NCBI RefSeq assembly: GCF_000715015.1
Contig: NZ_JMIW01000002.1
Coordinates: 62,001-126,000, forward strand
Source of the DNA: Erythrobacter longus
Lineage (GTDB): Bacteria; Pseudomonadota; Alphaproteobacteria; Sphingomonadales; Sphingomonadaceae
DNA length: 64,000 nt
Direction: 5' to 3'
The translations under genes were made by a program, and so were the position numbers. Below, one piece after another: positions 9,025-16,864 of this stretch. Each line of letters opens with the position of its first letter. Within the stretch, counting starts at the first letter, position 1. Below the pieces are notes generated by a model. It searched no databases. It was not told the DNA's origin and saw only the letters and a list, made by a program, of their open reading frames with translations.

Positions 9025-9612
9025 TTGGCTGCAATAGCGAATGCGAACGAGCTGATTTCGTTCGTCAAAAACATCAAGTCGGGCATCGGATTTCTTAAAA
9101 GGCCGAGTGGACGGCTCCCTGACGCATCGAAGAGCGAATTGGGGGACTTTCTCCGGACTGTGCAACCTGTCGCTCACGACAGCAATGGCACTCTGAGCTT
9201 AGCTGTATATGAGAACGACGATTGCCGTGTCGCTTTTCAGTTCGACACCCGCGAAGCCCGTGATGTCGAGGCAAATATTTTGGCGCAGACTGCTGAAATG
9301 AATCAGACCGAAGATGCAGATCACAAGAGGGTTTTGATGGTTTTCACTCGCACGAATGTTAGTCATGCGCAGACAGGAAAACGTTCGGGAGAATTGGTCG
9401 AAATCGAAACGCTTAACTCGCGACCCCTTCCAATCGTTTATGCTTCTCGGCTTGCTGAAGAACGAATCCGCCATGAAATCGCCGATGGCGACGATAATGT
9501 CTATAAGAAGGCGTTCGACGTCGATGTGAATGTCGAAATGCGTGCGGGCAAGCCTATCGCTTACCGACTTGTCGCGGTGCACGATGTCATTGACCTGCCT
9601 GACGAAGAATAA
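9025..9612 (+). CDS. C-terminal part of the same frameshifted unknown gene
   Basis: The frame is open from upstream of 8998 and gives 195 residues if begun at TTG 9025. There is a hydrophobic stretch at its start (LAAGGVLAAIANANELISFV when read from the joined frame), then a mainly polar domain with alternating strand-like segments and an acidic end DVIDLPDEE. I recognise no catalytic motif. On its own it has no convincing ribosome site, so it is probably the continuation of the fragment at 8777-9010 rather than an independent gene. Confidence 0.6.
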   Translation: MAAIANANELISFVKNIKSGIGFLKRPSGRLPDASKSELGDFLRTVQPVAHDSNGTLSLAVYENDDCRVAFQFDTREARDVEANILAQTAEMNQTEDADHKRVLMVFTRTNVSHAQTGKRSGELVEIETLNSRPLPIVYASRLAEERIRHEIADGDDNVYKKAFDVDVNVEMRAGKPIAYRLVAVHDVIDLPDEE

Positions 9613-9671
9613 TGCTTGCAACTGCCATATTGCTTACGGCGATGTGGCATAAGCGTTTATTCCCACCACCT

Positions 9672-9764
9672 CGTCACCCCGGACTTGATCCGGGGTCCAG
9701 CTTCTTCTCTTCGCGGACAACCTCAAAAAGCAAGCTGGATCCCGGCTCGGGGGCCGGGATGACG
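9672..9764. repeat. REP-like inverted repeat element
   Basis: The arms CGTCACCCCGGACTTGATCC and the reverse complement-like end GGCCGGGATGACG, with inner AGCTT / AAGCTGG arms, form a long imperfect palindrome of 93 bases. This CGTCA-CCCCGG... type of element is widespread between genes of sphingomonads and relatives. Short in-frame translations across it (LDPGS..) are a by-product. It lies between the unknown gene and the convergent MarR-like gene. Confidence 0.75.
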
Positions 9765-9775
9765 GGAGTGGCTCC

Positions 9776-10144
9776 TCACCCCCCAAACGCGGCATCCATC
9801 GCTGCCTGCGCGCTTTCGGTTAGCTCAACATAGGTCATGCGGTGGTCGGTCTTATGCGCGATCCGGCGAACCGCGCCCTTTTTCTGGAGCGCCTCCAGAT
9901 ACCGCAAAGTCGTGGTCGGCGCGATGCCGCCTGTCAGGCCCAGAACCGAAACCGTGACCGCTCTGCCCTCTTTGCCCGCTTCGTAAAGCTCAAGCATCAA
10001 AGCCGCTTCGGGCTTTAAACACGTGGTGAGCCCAAGCGCACCAGAGAGCGCTGCGTCGCGTTTCTTGAGCGTTGAAAGAGGTGTGGTGCCCTTCTCTGAT
10101 TCAAATGAAGCACCGGGAAAACTGTTCTGTAAAAACGATTGCAT
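9776..10144 (-). CDS. MarR-like winged-helix regulator
   Basis: A 122-residue protein with a winged-helix layout: the segment AVTVSVLGLTGGIAPTTTLR resembles helix-turn-helix (residues about 61-80), followed by YLEALQKKGAVRRIAHKTDHRMTYVELT (two joined pieces), which resembles the recognition helix and wing. ATG 10144 is preferred to GTG 10216 because two inverted repeats that look like operator sites (10154-10167 and 10178-10197) lie between them. It is divergent from the third diguanylate cyclase. A DNA-binding role is well supported; the ligand and targets are unknown. Confidence 0.7.
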   Translation of the reverse strand: MQSFLQNSFPGASFESEKGTTPLSTLKKRDAALSGALGLTTCLKPEAALMLELYEAGKEGRAVTVSVLGLTGGIAPTTTLRYLEALQKKGAVRRIAHKTDHRMTYVELTESAQAAMDAAFGG

Positions 10145-10153
10145 TACCCGCAC

Positions 10154-10197
10154 CTTACTCGCGTAAGAATGTTTATCCGAAGGTAGGATCGTCCTTC
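10154..10197 (-). promoter_or_regulatory. Candidate autoregulatory operator pair
   Basis: Two inverted repeats lie just upstream of ATG 10144: CTTAC-TCGC-GTAAG (10154-10167) and CGAAGG-N8-CCTTCG (10178-10183 with 10192-10197). Such dyads in front of a MarR-like gene are plausible repressor sites. This is inference from symmetry and position. Confidence 0.35.
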
Positions 10198-10336
10198 GTT
10201 TATAACGTAGCTGCACCGTGAAAAAAGCATCATAGCCGTTCCATGAATCCGGGCAAGCCTAATGCGCTTTTCCCCTAACCCCAAATTAACCAGGCACAGC
10301 TAACACGGCCCTTCGATTTTCCGGGGGTTTCATCAT

Positions 10337-11620
10337 TTGCGCGAGTTGCTGCTCTTTTTCTCAACACCATTGTTGACGTTGATCTTTGCGACCGCGTTCC
10401 TTGTGATCTGGAGCCGGGACAGGGGGCGGATGGAAAATCTGGCCTTGAGCATTGGCTGGCTCCTGTTGACCTCGGGCTTTTCGATCTCGCTTTTGAGCCC
10501 TGACCATTGGGGCCGCGCTATTCCTGCGATTACCCACGTGCCCTACGCTCTGTCCGCGGTCGCGATGTCTTGGGGCGTGCTCACCCGCATCGGGGTAAAG
10601 CCGCCGATTGTCGCGCAATTGTGGATCGCCTTCACCGGCTTTGCGACGTTAATGCTGGTGCAAAATGTGGGCAATTCGATCGTCGCTGACATTTACATCA
10701 CCAATCTGACGTGCGGTGCGATGATGATGCTGACTGCCCAGCTGTTTGCGCAAGGTGCGGGCCGCGATCTGGTTGAGCGATTCCTGCTCGTGATGCTCGT
10801 TCTGACCGCAGCGCAATTCTTCATTCGCCCGGTCGTATCCTTCATGTTCGATGGCCCGATTGCCGCTGAAAGCTACCGCCAAAGCGTCTATTACTTCGCG
10901 TTCAACTGGGTCTTTGCCTTTGGCTCTGTATTGTTCGGGCTGGCGCAGATTTCCGGTTCGGTAAAAGATCAGGTGACCGCGCTTCAGGATAAAACCTCGC
11001 GCGATGATTTGTCTGGCCTGTTGCTCAGGGGCGAGTTTGAAGCCCGGGTCGAGGCCGCCCTTGCAAGAGCCAATGTCGAAGGCGTCAACACCGCGCTTGT
11101 GATTGGCGATATCGACCACTTCAAGCAGGTGAATGACATCTGGGGACATCTCGCAGGTGACGCAGCGATTGCGGCTTTTGGCAAGATGACCGAGGCCATG
11201 ATCCGATCAAGCGATATCGCAGGCCGGGTTGGCGGCGAAGAATTTTGCATCCTTGTGTGGAATGCGGATGAAGACATTGCCGCAGGCCTTGCAGAACGCT
11301 TGCGCATTCGCACCAGCTCGCTGGAGATCGGCAACACATCCCTCGATGTGCGGCTTACGGCCAGTTTCGGTGTCGCGCAGCAGGAAAAAGGCGAAGGGTA
11401 TCGCGGGATCTTCGCAAGAGCCGACAGCGCGCTCTATGCCGCCAAGCAGGCCGGGCGCAACTACGTCAGCCGCGACAGCGTGGTTTCTAAATCTGCATCA
11501 CAAGCAAACGCCAAGAGCGCCGTTCAGCATCAGGACCGCGTTTCTCAAAATGGCGGTAGCCCGGAAAAGATCAGCCTTAACGATGATTTAACGCCCAATA
11601 GCGAAAGATACGCAGGTTAG
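10337..11620 (+). CDS. Membrane diguanylate cyclase (GGDEF), paralogue 3
   Basis: The 427-residue protein begins with TTG (RELLLFFSTPLLTLIFATAFLV), the same start position as its two paralogues at 4134-6805. About seven membrane segments precede a GGDEF domain with DIDHFKQVNDIWGH, the RSSD inhibitory site and GGEEF. The tail after the domain (about residues 375-427) is polar and low in conservation. It should synthesise c-di-GMP, with feedback inhibition. It is divergent from the MarR-like gene. The TTG start is supported by the GGGGG stretch upstream and by paralogue alignment. Confidence 0.87.
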   Translation: MRELLLFFSTPLLTLIFATAFLVIWSRDRGRMENLALSIGWLLLTSGFSISLLSPDHWGRAIPAITHVPYALSAVAMSWGVLTRIGVKPPIVAQLWIAFTGFATLMLVQNVGNSIVADIYITNLTCGAMMMLTAQLFAQGAGRDLVERFLLVMLVLTAAQFFIRPVVSFMFDGPIAAESYRQSVYYFAFNWVFAFGSVLFGLAQISGSVKDQVTALQDKTSRDDLSGLLLRGEFEARVEAALARANVEGVNTALVIGDIDHFKQVNDIWGHLAGDAAIAAFGKMTEAMIRSSDIAGRVGGEEFCILVWNADEDIAAGLAERLRIRTSSLEIGNTSLDVRLTASFGVAQQEKGEGYRGIFARADSALYAAKQAGRNYVSRDSVVSKSASQANAKSAVQHQDRVSQNGGSPEKISLNDDLTPNSERYAG

Positions 11621-11663
11621 ATGATCGAAAGATCGAGCGTTGGAACGACCGTGGGGACGAGCG

Positions 11664-12179
11664 ATGACCGAACAGGGGGCAATTTTGGAAAGCTTAGGCG
11701 CAGTTGATCCAGTCCTTATCCTGATCATTGGAGTTGCGATTGGCGTGGCTGCGACGCTGGGGATGCGCCAATTGACGCGTGGCCCGCGAAAGACAGCGGA
11801 CCCTTTGTCCGGCCTGTTTGCAAGAGAAACGCTCGACACCCAACTCGCACAATTTGCTGACCCTGTTGCGGTGTCTGAACGCAAGGACAGAGAAGCCTCA
11901 GCCTTCAGAGCCAAGATGTTCGCCCGGCGCGTGACCCATCCATCCGAAACAGCCGACGTGCACCCTCACCGCCCCCCTCATTTGGCCGACCGCTATGACC
12001 ACGCAGCGGTGCTTGCACACGTTGCCAAGGTTATGCGCGCGGGCACGCATTTGGACGAGGAGGCGCCTTACCAAACCGCCGCAGAAGGCGATGATGACGC
12101 GGGCGATTGGGAAGAAGTGCTGCTATTGCCTGCGCCCGCTCATTCACCGCAAGAAAACGCGGCTGCCAAGGCGGCCTAA
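11664..12179 (+). CDS. Unknown single-pass membrane protein
   Basis: The 171-residue protein has one strong hydrophobic segment near the N-terminus (VDPVLILIIGVAIGVAATLG, about residues 14-33), then a long polar, His- and Asp-rich tail with no recognised domain. It starts at ATG 11664, 43 bases after the third diguanylate cyclase, and may be co-transcribed with it. The stop codon lies inside the first unit of a 15-bp tandem repeat. A role in the cyclase pathway is only a guess from proximity. Confidence 0.55.
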   Translation: MTEQGAILESLGAVDPVLILIIGVAIGVAATLGMRQLTRGPRKTADPLSGLFARETLDTQLAQFADPVAVSERKDREASAFRAKMFARRVTHPSETADVHPHRPPHLADRYDHAAVLAHVAKVMRAGTHLDEEAPYQTAAEGDDDAGDWEEVLLLPAPAHSPQENAAAKAA

Positions 12180-12214
12180 GAGATGGCGGCCTAAGAGATG
12201 GTGGCCTAAGAGAT
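12170..12214. repeat. 15-bp tandem repeat over a stop codon
   Basis: Three consecutive copies of GGCGGCCTAAGAGAT (12170-12184, 12185-12199, and 12200-12214 with one change), plus a partial fourth. The first copy contains the TAA that ends the gene at 12179, and each further copy repeats a TAA in the same phase, so copy-number change does not alter the protein. Confidence 0.9.
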
Positions 12215-12224
12215 GGTGGCGCGC

Positions 12225-12809
12225 CTAGGGCGAGACCCAGCGTCCCGTCCAATTCCCCGCCTCATCCTTTGCAAACTGGGCTCTGACATGGCCGGTATGC
12301 GCCAGATATAGCCAATCCAGCTCAGCCAGCTCGACCAATAGCACAGCGAAGTTTTCGCGCGCGGGGACCAATTGTTCATCGGTTGGCTCGTGCCCCTCAA
12401 ACTCAGCGGGAAGGCCCGATGTCGGGGTATCACTTGCCGCCCCTGGCCCCTCGCCCATGTAACACCGCCGCGCAAAATTGGTGCCGTTGTCCCATGCGGT
12501 TTGGGTAAGCGGATCATCGCGCAAGATGAGCCCTTTGCCCCTCACGCGGATCTGGATTTTTGAACCCTTGTCATAAAACAATACCGCCATGCGCGGGTCA
12601 GCCTCGACCGCTGCCACTTTGGGGGCGCGGGTGTCGGTATGAAAGCGCAAGGTCCATGCCGATGAATTAAACTCGCGCAGGACCATGCTGCGCACGTCCA
12701 CATCGCTTGTGACGACAGCCGGCACATGCATGGGTGAACGCCGATCTTTGGCCGCGCGGACAAGGCGCTGTTTGAGGTCGGTTTCGACTTGGTCAAGTGT
12801 TTCGAACAT
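12225..12809 (-). CDS. Pyridoxamine 5'-phosphate oxidase-like FMN-binding protein
   Basis: The 194-residue protein resembles the pyridoxamine-phosphate oxidase-like flavin split-barrel group: VRSMVLREFNSSAWTLRFHTD, APKVAAVEADPRMAVLFYD and QIRVRGKGLIL are the N-terminal FMN-binding blocks. The C-terminus, DWLYLAHTGHVRAQF, matches the family end. True pdxH enzymes have a different C-terminal substrate motif that I do not see, so a role in PLP synthesis is not claimed. The start is ATG 12809 (a TTG lies six bases upstream). Confidence 0.75.
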   Translation of the reverse strand: MFETLDQVETDLKQRLVRAAKDRRSPMHVPAVVTSDVDVRSMVLREFNSSAWTLRFHTDTRAPKVAAVEADPRMAVLFYDKGSKIQIRVRGKGLILRDDPLTQTAWDNGTNFARRCYMGEGPGAASDTPTSGLPAEFEGHEPTDEQLVPARENFAVLLVELAELDWLYLAHTGHVRAQFAKDEAGNWTGRWVSP

Positions 12810-13021
12810 AGACAAGGGGCCATTGAGGCTTTGACCGCTCTCGTCAAGACGGCCACATTCAGGTCGTTCATTTTGAAGGCGTCGAACATGAACGGGAGCC
12901 TAAACGAGTGGTTAAGCTTGCGCTCAGCGTTTCCGCTCTAGACAGGTTTCAACGAGGCATTCGATGGCTCGTAATCAACAAGCCGTAAGTGGTGGGGCGG
13001 CAACACTGGAAGGCATTTCTC

Positions 13022-14149
13022 ATGGATTTAACGCAGTTCTTGCGAGGAAGCGCTCTATCGGCCTTGGCCATAACGCTTGTCTTTGTTGCACCTGTTGAAG
13101 AAGCGCAAGCCGAAGTGCTGGCCGTGTCAGCATCGGCTGCGACCGAATTTCAGCCAGACAGAGCGGATCGCCGCAGTGAACGCCGGGCCAACCGTGGGGA
13201 ACGCCGGGCCAACAGGCAGGATAATCGCCAAGAGCGCCGCGCAACGCGTTCTGAACGCCGCCCTGAACAACGCTCCGAAAGGCGCGCGAACCGGGACCCG
13301 CAAACGCAGGACCGCGCAGATCGCTGGGTTAATCGCGGTGACCGCGCGCGCCAGAATGCGCAGCGTAACGCGCGTGCGGACCGCGTAGATCGTCGTAGTG
13401 AACGCCGGGCCGACCGGGTCGATCGCAGCAGTGAACGGCGCGCGGACCGGGTTGAACGGCGCGGTGACCGCACGGCGGACCGTTTGGACCGGCGTGGCAA
13501 TAACCGCGCAGCTGACCGGGTTGATCGGCGCACGGATCGCCGGGCAGACCGAGTGGAGCGCCGGGGTGACCGGCGTGCGGATCGGATCGAGCGTCAGGGT
13601 GACCGCCGCGCGGATCGGGTTCGTGATGGCCGCTTTAATGATGGCCGGGTAAACCGCCGGATAGACCGCGCTGAGCGCAGGGGCTTTCGCGATGGCGTCC
13701 GCTCTGAGCGGCGCGCTGATCGCAGGGATGATCGCCGCATCCGCAACGACCGTGGTTTTTATCGCAACGACCGTGGCTGGCGTGATCGCAGGTTCGCTTA
13801 TGGCCGGGGTTACCGCGATGGTCGCAGTGACTTCCGCCGCTGGAACAATCGTGGCTGGCGCAATGACCGTCGCTTTGGCTGGAGAAACTGGCGCGGATCA
13901 AACCGCGATATCTTCCGCCTTGGCCGCTATCATGCGCCGTTTTATGGCCACCGCTACAACCGTCTGAGCGTAGGTTTCTATCTCGATAACCTGTTCTTTG
14001 GACAGCGGTATTGGATCAACGACCCGTTCGCCTATCGCCTTCCGCCCGTCTATGGCCCCTATCGCTGGGTCCGGTATTATGACGATGTGGTTCTGGTCGA
14101 TGTTTACACCGGCGAAGTGGTCGATGTGATCCACGATTTCTTCTGGTGA
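13022..14149 (+). CDS. Arg-rich exported RcnB-like protein
   Basis: The 375-residue protein has a signal peptide with cleavage likely after AQA (about residue 31). Residues about 45-270 are an extreme low-complexity zone built on repeated RADRxxRR-type units, with well over a third Arg. The last 90 residues form an RcnB-like domain with a YRLPPVYGPYRWVRYYDD core and a terminal VVDVIHDFFW. RcnB is a periplasmic protein linked to nickel/cobalt homeostasis in E. coli; many relatives have no known function. ATG 13022 follows GGAAGG. The repeat zone is much longer than usual. Confidence 0.75.
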   Translation: MDLTQFLRGSALSALAITLVFVAPVEEAQAEVLAVSASAATEFQPDRADRRSERRANRGERRANRQDNRQERRATRSERRPEQRSERRANRDPQTQDRADRWVNRGDRARQNAQRNARADRVDRRSERRADRVDRSSERRADRVERRGDRTADRLDRRGNNRAADRVDRRTDRRADRVERRGDRRADRIERQGDRRADRVRDGRFNDGRVNRRIDRAERRGFRDGVRSERRADRRDDRRIRNDRGFYRNDRGWRDRRFAYGRGYRDGRSDFRRWNNRGWRNDRRFGWRNWRGSNRDIFRLGRYHAPFYGHRYNRLSVGFYLDNLFFGQRYWINDPFAYRLPPVYGPYRWVRYYDDVVLVDVYTGEVVDVIHDFFW

Positions 14150-14196
14150 TGACCGGAAGCCAAGACCTGAGTTAAGTCGGGTGCAAGTGGATGGAG

Positions 14197-14231
14197 AACC
14201 CCCGAAGGAGCCAATTCTTCGGGGGTTTTCT
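14197..14231 (+). terminator. Intrinsic terminator after the RcnB-like gene
   Basis: AACCCCCGAAG (14197-14207) pairs with CTTCGGGGGTT (14217-14227), an 11-bp perfect stem, followed by TTC TTT. It separates the RcnB-like gene from the oxygenase gene. Confidence 0.88.
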
Positions 14232-14264
14232 TTGCTTCATCCCCGGTGCTAATCATCCGGTGGT

Positions 14265-14933
14265 ATGGCGACGACACAAAACATTCCTGACCAGGACGCG
14301 CTGAGGCGCATGGGCAAACAAGTGCGCGAGCGATTGGCCGCTGACCCTCGGGTTTATAAGATCGAAACCGACAAGGTCGAATTGTTCGCAGTCGGCGACT
14401 TTTTGACCCCGGAAGAATGTCAGCGCCTTTGCCTGATGGTCGATGAGACCGCCCGCCCCTCATCCTTGCACGAGATCGGCTATGACAGCGGCTTTCGCAC
14501 CTCTTATTCGGGCGACCTCAACCCCCATAACAGCGTTGTGAAAGAGATCAGCCAGCGCATCGACAACCTGCTTGGGGTCAAAGCAATCGTGGGCGAGGCC
14601 ATCCAAGGCCAGCGCTATATGGAGGGGCAAGAGTTCAAGCCGCACAATGACTGGTTTTACACCAGCGAAAACTATTGGAAGGGCGAACGCAAACGCGGCG
14701 GTCAGCGCAGTTGGACAACGATGGTTTTCCTGAATGAGGTCGATAATGGCGGCGAGACGCATTTCACCGAGCTTGGCATCAAGATTGAACCCAAGACCGG
14801 CGTGCTGCTCATCTGGAACAATGCGCTACCCGATGGGCGGCCCAATGAATCCACCATTCACGCAGGCACGCCCGTGTTGAAAGGCACTAAATACATCATC
14901 ACCAAATGGTATCGCACACGCAAATGGAAGTAA
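14265..14933 (+). CDS. 2-oxoglutarate/Fe(II) oxygenase, prolyl 4-hydroxylase type
   Basis: Enzymes of this fold hydroxylate prolyl or other substrates using O2 and 2-oxoglutarate. The 222-residue protein has the iron ligands His127 and Asp129 (KPHNDWF), His199 (STIHAGTPV), and Lys209 (KGTKYIITKW) for 2-oxoglutarate. The pattern RTSYSGDLNP near residue 80 is typical of bacterial P4H-like proteins. There is no signal peptide, so it acts in the cytoplasm. The substrate is unknown. Confidence 0.85.
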   Translation: MATTQNIPDQDALRRMGKQVRERLAADPRVYKIETDKVELFAVGDFLTPEECQRLCLMVDETARPSSLHEIGYDSGFRTSYSGDLNPHNSVVKEISQRIDNLLGVKAIVGEAIQGQRYMEGQEFKPHNDWFYTSENYWKGERKRGGQRSWTTMVFLNEVDNGGETHFTELGIKIEPKTGVLLIWNNALPDGRPNESTIHAGTPVLKGTKYIITKWYRTRKWK

Positions 14934-14948
14934 CCGGGCGAAAGTCGC

Positions 14949-16568
14949 CTACGCCTTCGCCAATGCTTCCTCGATCAATTTGCGGGTCGGCTCCACACCG
15001 TACAACGCGATAAAGCTGCCCATGCGCGGCCCCTGCTCTGATCCGAGCAGCGTTTCGTAGAGCGTCTTGAACCAATCGCGCAGGTTTTCAAAGCCATAGG
15101 CCTCGTTCTTGCCGATTTCATAGACCATGGTCTGCAAGGTTTCCGCGTCCGCATCCGCTGCGGCTTCGGCCAGTTTCGCATCCAGCTCGCGCAAGGCATC
15201 CACCTCACCGCCTTGGGGAGCGCGCTTTTTCAGCGTGGGCACGATAAAGTCGCGGGTGTAGGCAACCGCTGCTGTGATCATCCGGTCGAGATCAGCGTTC
15301 TTCTCTGTCTCACCGAGATAACTCGCGACATAATTCGACAGGTTTTCCGCCGTCGCCTCCGCACCCAGCACGCTCGCCAAGTTCAACAGCAGGCCAAAGC
15401 TCACCGGAACCGTGTCCCCAGCGCCGGGTGCCTCAGCGCCCGCAAGCGAGTGGTTGGCGCGCAGCAAGTGCCAAACAGGATTGCCCAATTGCTTGTCGAG
15501 CGGTTGTTCGGCCAGACGCTCCCGGAATTGCCAGTAGTCATCAACCGCGCGCGGGATGACACCAGTGTGCAGCTGCTTTGCGCTTTTGGGATTGGGGAAG
15601 ATGTAGAAGCCAAGGCTCTCTTCGGTCCCGTACTCCAGCCATTGCTCAATCGTCAGGCCATTGCCTTTCGACTTGGAGATTTTCTCACCCTTTTCATCGA
15701 GGAACAGCTCATAGATGAGCCCCTCAGGCTTGTTCCCGCCAAGGACACGCGCAATCTTGCCAGATTGCACGCCAGTGTCGGTCAAATCCTTGCCGTACAT
15801 CTCATAATCAACGCCCAGAGCGACCCAGCGCATGGCGAAGTCGACCTTCCATTGGAGCTTGGACTGACCGCCAAGCGCGCTTTGCTCGATCACCTCGCCG
15901 TCTTCATCGGTGAAGCGGATGGTGCCAGCGTCGGCATCCACGACTTCAACCGGCACTTGCAGCACAACGCCCGACTTGGGCGAGATCGGCATGATCGGCG
16001 AATAGGTCGCCGCGCGCTCTGCCCGCAAGGTGGGGAGCATAATGTCGAGGATCGCCTGATTGTTGCGCAGGACATTTTTCAACGCATCATCGAACGCGCC
16101 TGTGTTATACCGGCTGGAGCTGGCGATAAATTCATATTCAAACCCGAACCGGTCGAGAAATTCGCGCAGCATCGCATTGTTATGCGCGGCAAAACTTTCA
16201 AACTTTTCAAACGGATCAGGAATGCGGCTAAGCGGCTTTCCAAGATGCTCGGTCAACATCGCCTGATTGGGCAGGTTTTCGGGCACTTTGCGAAGCCCGT
16301 CCATATCATCGCTGAACGCGACCAGACGCGTCGCCTCACCTGTCAGCGCCTCATAAGCGCGGCGCACGAAGGTGGTGCGAAGGACCTCTTGGAACGTGCC
16401 GATATGCGGCAGGCCTGATGGGCCGTAACCCGTCTCAAACAACACCGGCTCACCGTTTGGTTTTCCGTTACCGCCCTTCCCATGCAGGCGCTTGTGCAGG
16501 CGCTGGGCCTCCTGAAAAGGCCAGGCTTTGGAAGAACGGGCGGCTTCGATCAGTGCGGTGTCAGTCAT
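14949..16568 (-). CDS. lysK: Lysine--tRNA ligase, class I
   Basis: This enzyme charges tRNA-Lys. It is the class I (archaeal-type) form, common in alphaproteobacteria, unlike the class II LysRS of E. coli. The 539-residue protein has the nucleotide-binding signature GLPHIGT (HIGH-like) and KISKSKGNG (KMSKS loop), with the C-terminal anticodon-binding region. ATG 16568 gives the family start TDTALIEAARSSKAWPF; an extension to 16679 is rejected. The gene is convergent with the oxygenase and divergent from the helicase. Confidence 0.93.
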   Translation of the reverse strand: MTDTALIEAARSSKAWPFQEAQRLHKRLHGKGGNGKPNGEPVLFETGYGPSGLPHIGTFQEVLRTTFVRRAYEALTGEATRLVAFSDDMDGLRKVPENLPNQAMLTEHLGKPLSRIPDPFEKFESFAAHNNAMLREFLDRFGFEYEFIASSSRYNTGAFDDALKNVLRNNQAILDIMLPTLRAERAATYSPIMPISPKSGVVLQVPVEVVDADAGTIRFTDEDGEVIEQSALGGQSKLQWKVDFAMRWVALGVDYEMYGKDLTDTGVQSGKIARVLGGNKPEGLIYELFLDEKGEKISKSKGNGLTIEQWLEYGTEESLGFYIFPNPKSAKQLHTGVIPRAVDDYWQFRERLAEQPLDKQLGNPVWHLLRANHSLAGAEAPGAGDTVPVSFGLLLNLASVLGAEATAENLSNYVASYLGETEKNADLDRMITAAVAYTRDFIVPTLKKRAPQGGEVDALRELDAKLAEAAADADAETLQTMVYEIGKNEAYGFENLRDWFKTLYETLLGSEQGPRMGSFIALYGVEPTRKLIEEALAKA

Positions 16569-16864
16569 AAGGTCGGCGCATATCGGCATGGCGCGCGCGT
16601 GTGAAGCGATTTTGTGCAGGCGCGAAAGTGTAACCTTTCGGGCGGCTACGTCGAAGCTGGATTCACTGCGGGTCTCCACGATGCGTCCGTTCGCGTGATT
16701 GGGCGTTCACCCGCAGGGTCGCAAGGGAGGGGCGGCTCGGCATTCCTTTACGTGACTAAGATGCCGGGTCGTCCCTCTTTTGTGCGCGCCCTCTTGGTAA
16801 AACCACAGAAGTCTTGTCCATCGCCGTTTACATCGCCGCCAAGCATCTCCATCAAATCGGCAAG

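Noticed and set aside
12225-12809. Naming the flavin split-barrel protein pdxH.
   Set aside because: The N-terminal FMN blocks fit, but the C-terminal substrate motif of true pyridoxamine-phosphate oxidase is not seen.
13150-13967. Several open frames in other frames across the Arg-repeat region.
   Set aside because: They arise from the repeated GC-rich codons of the RcnB-like gene and have no start signals.
15213-16418. A 401-codon open frame opposite lysK.
   Set aside because: The minus-strand LysRS motifs are intact, and the plus-strand product shows no recognisable protein features.
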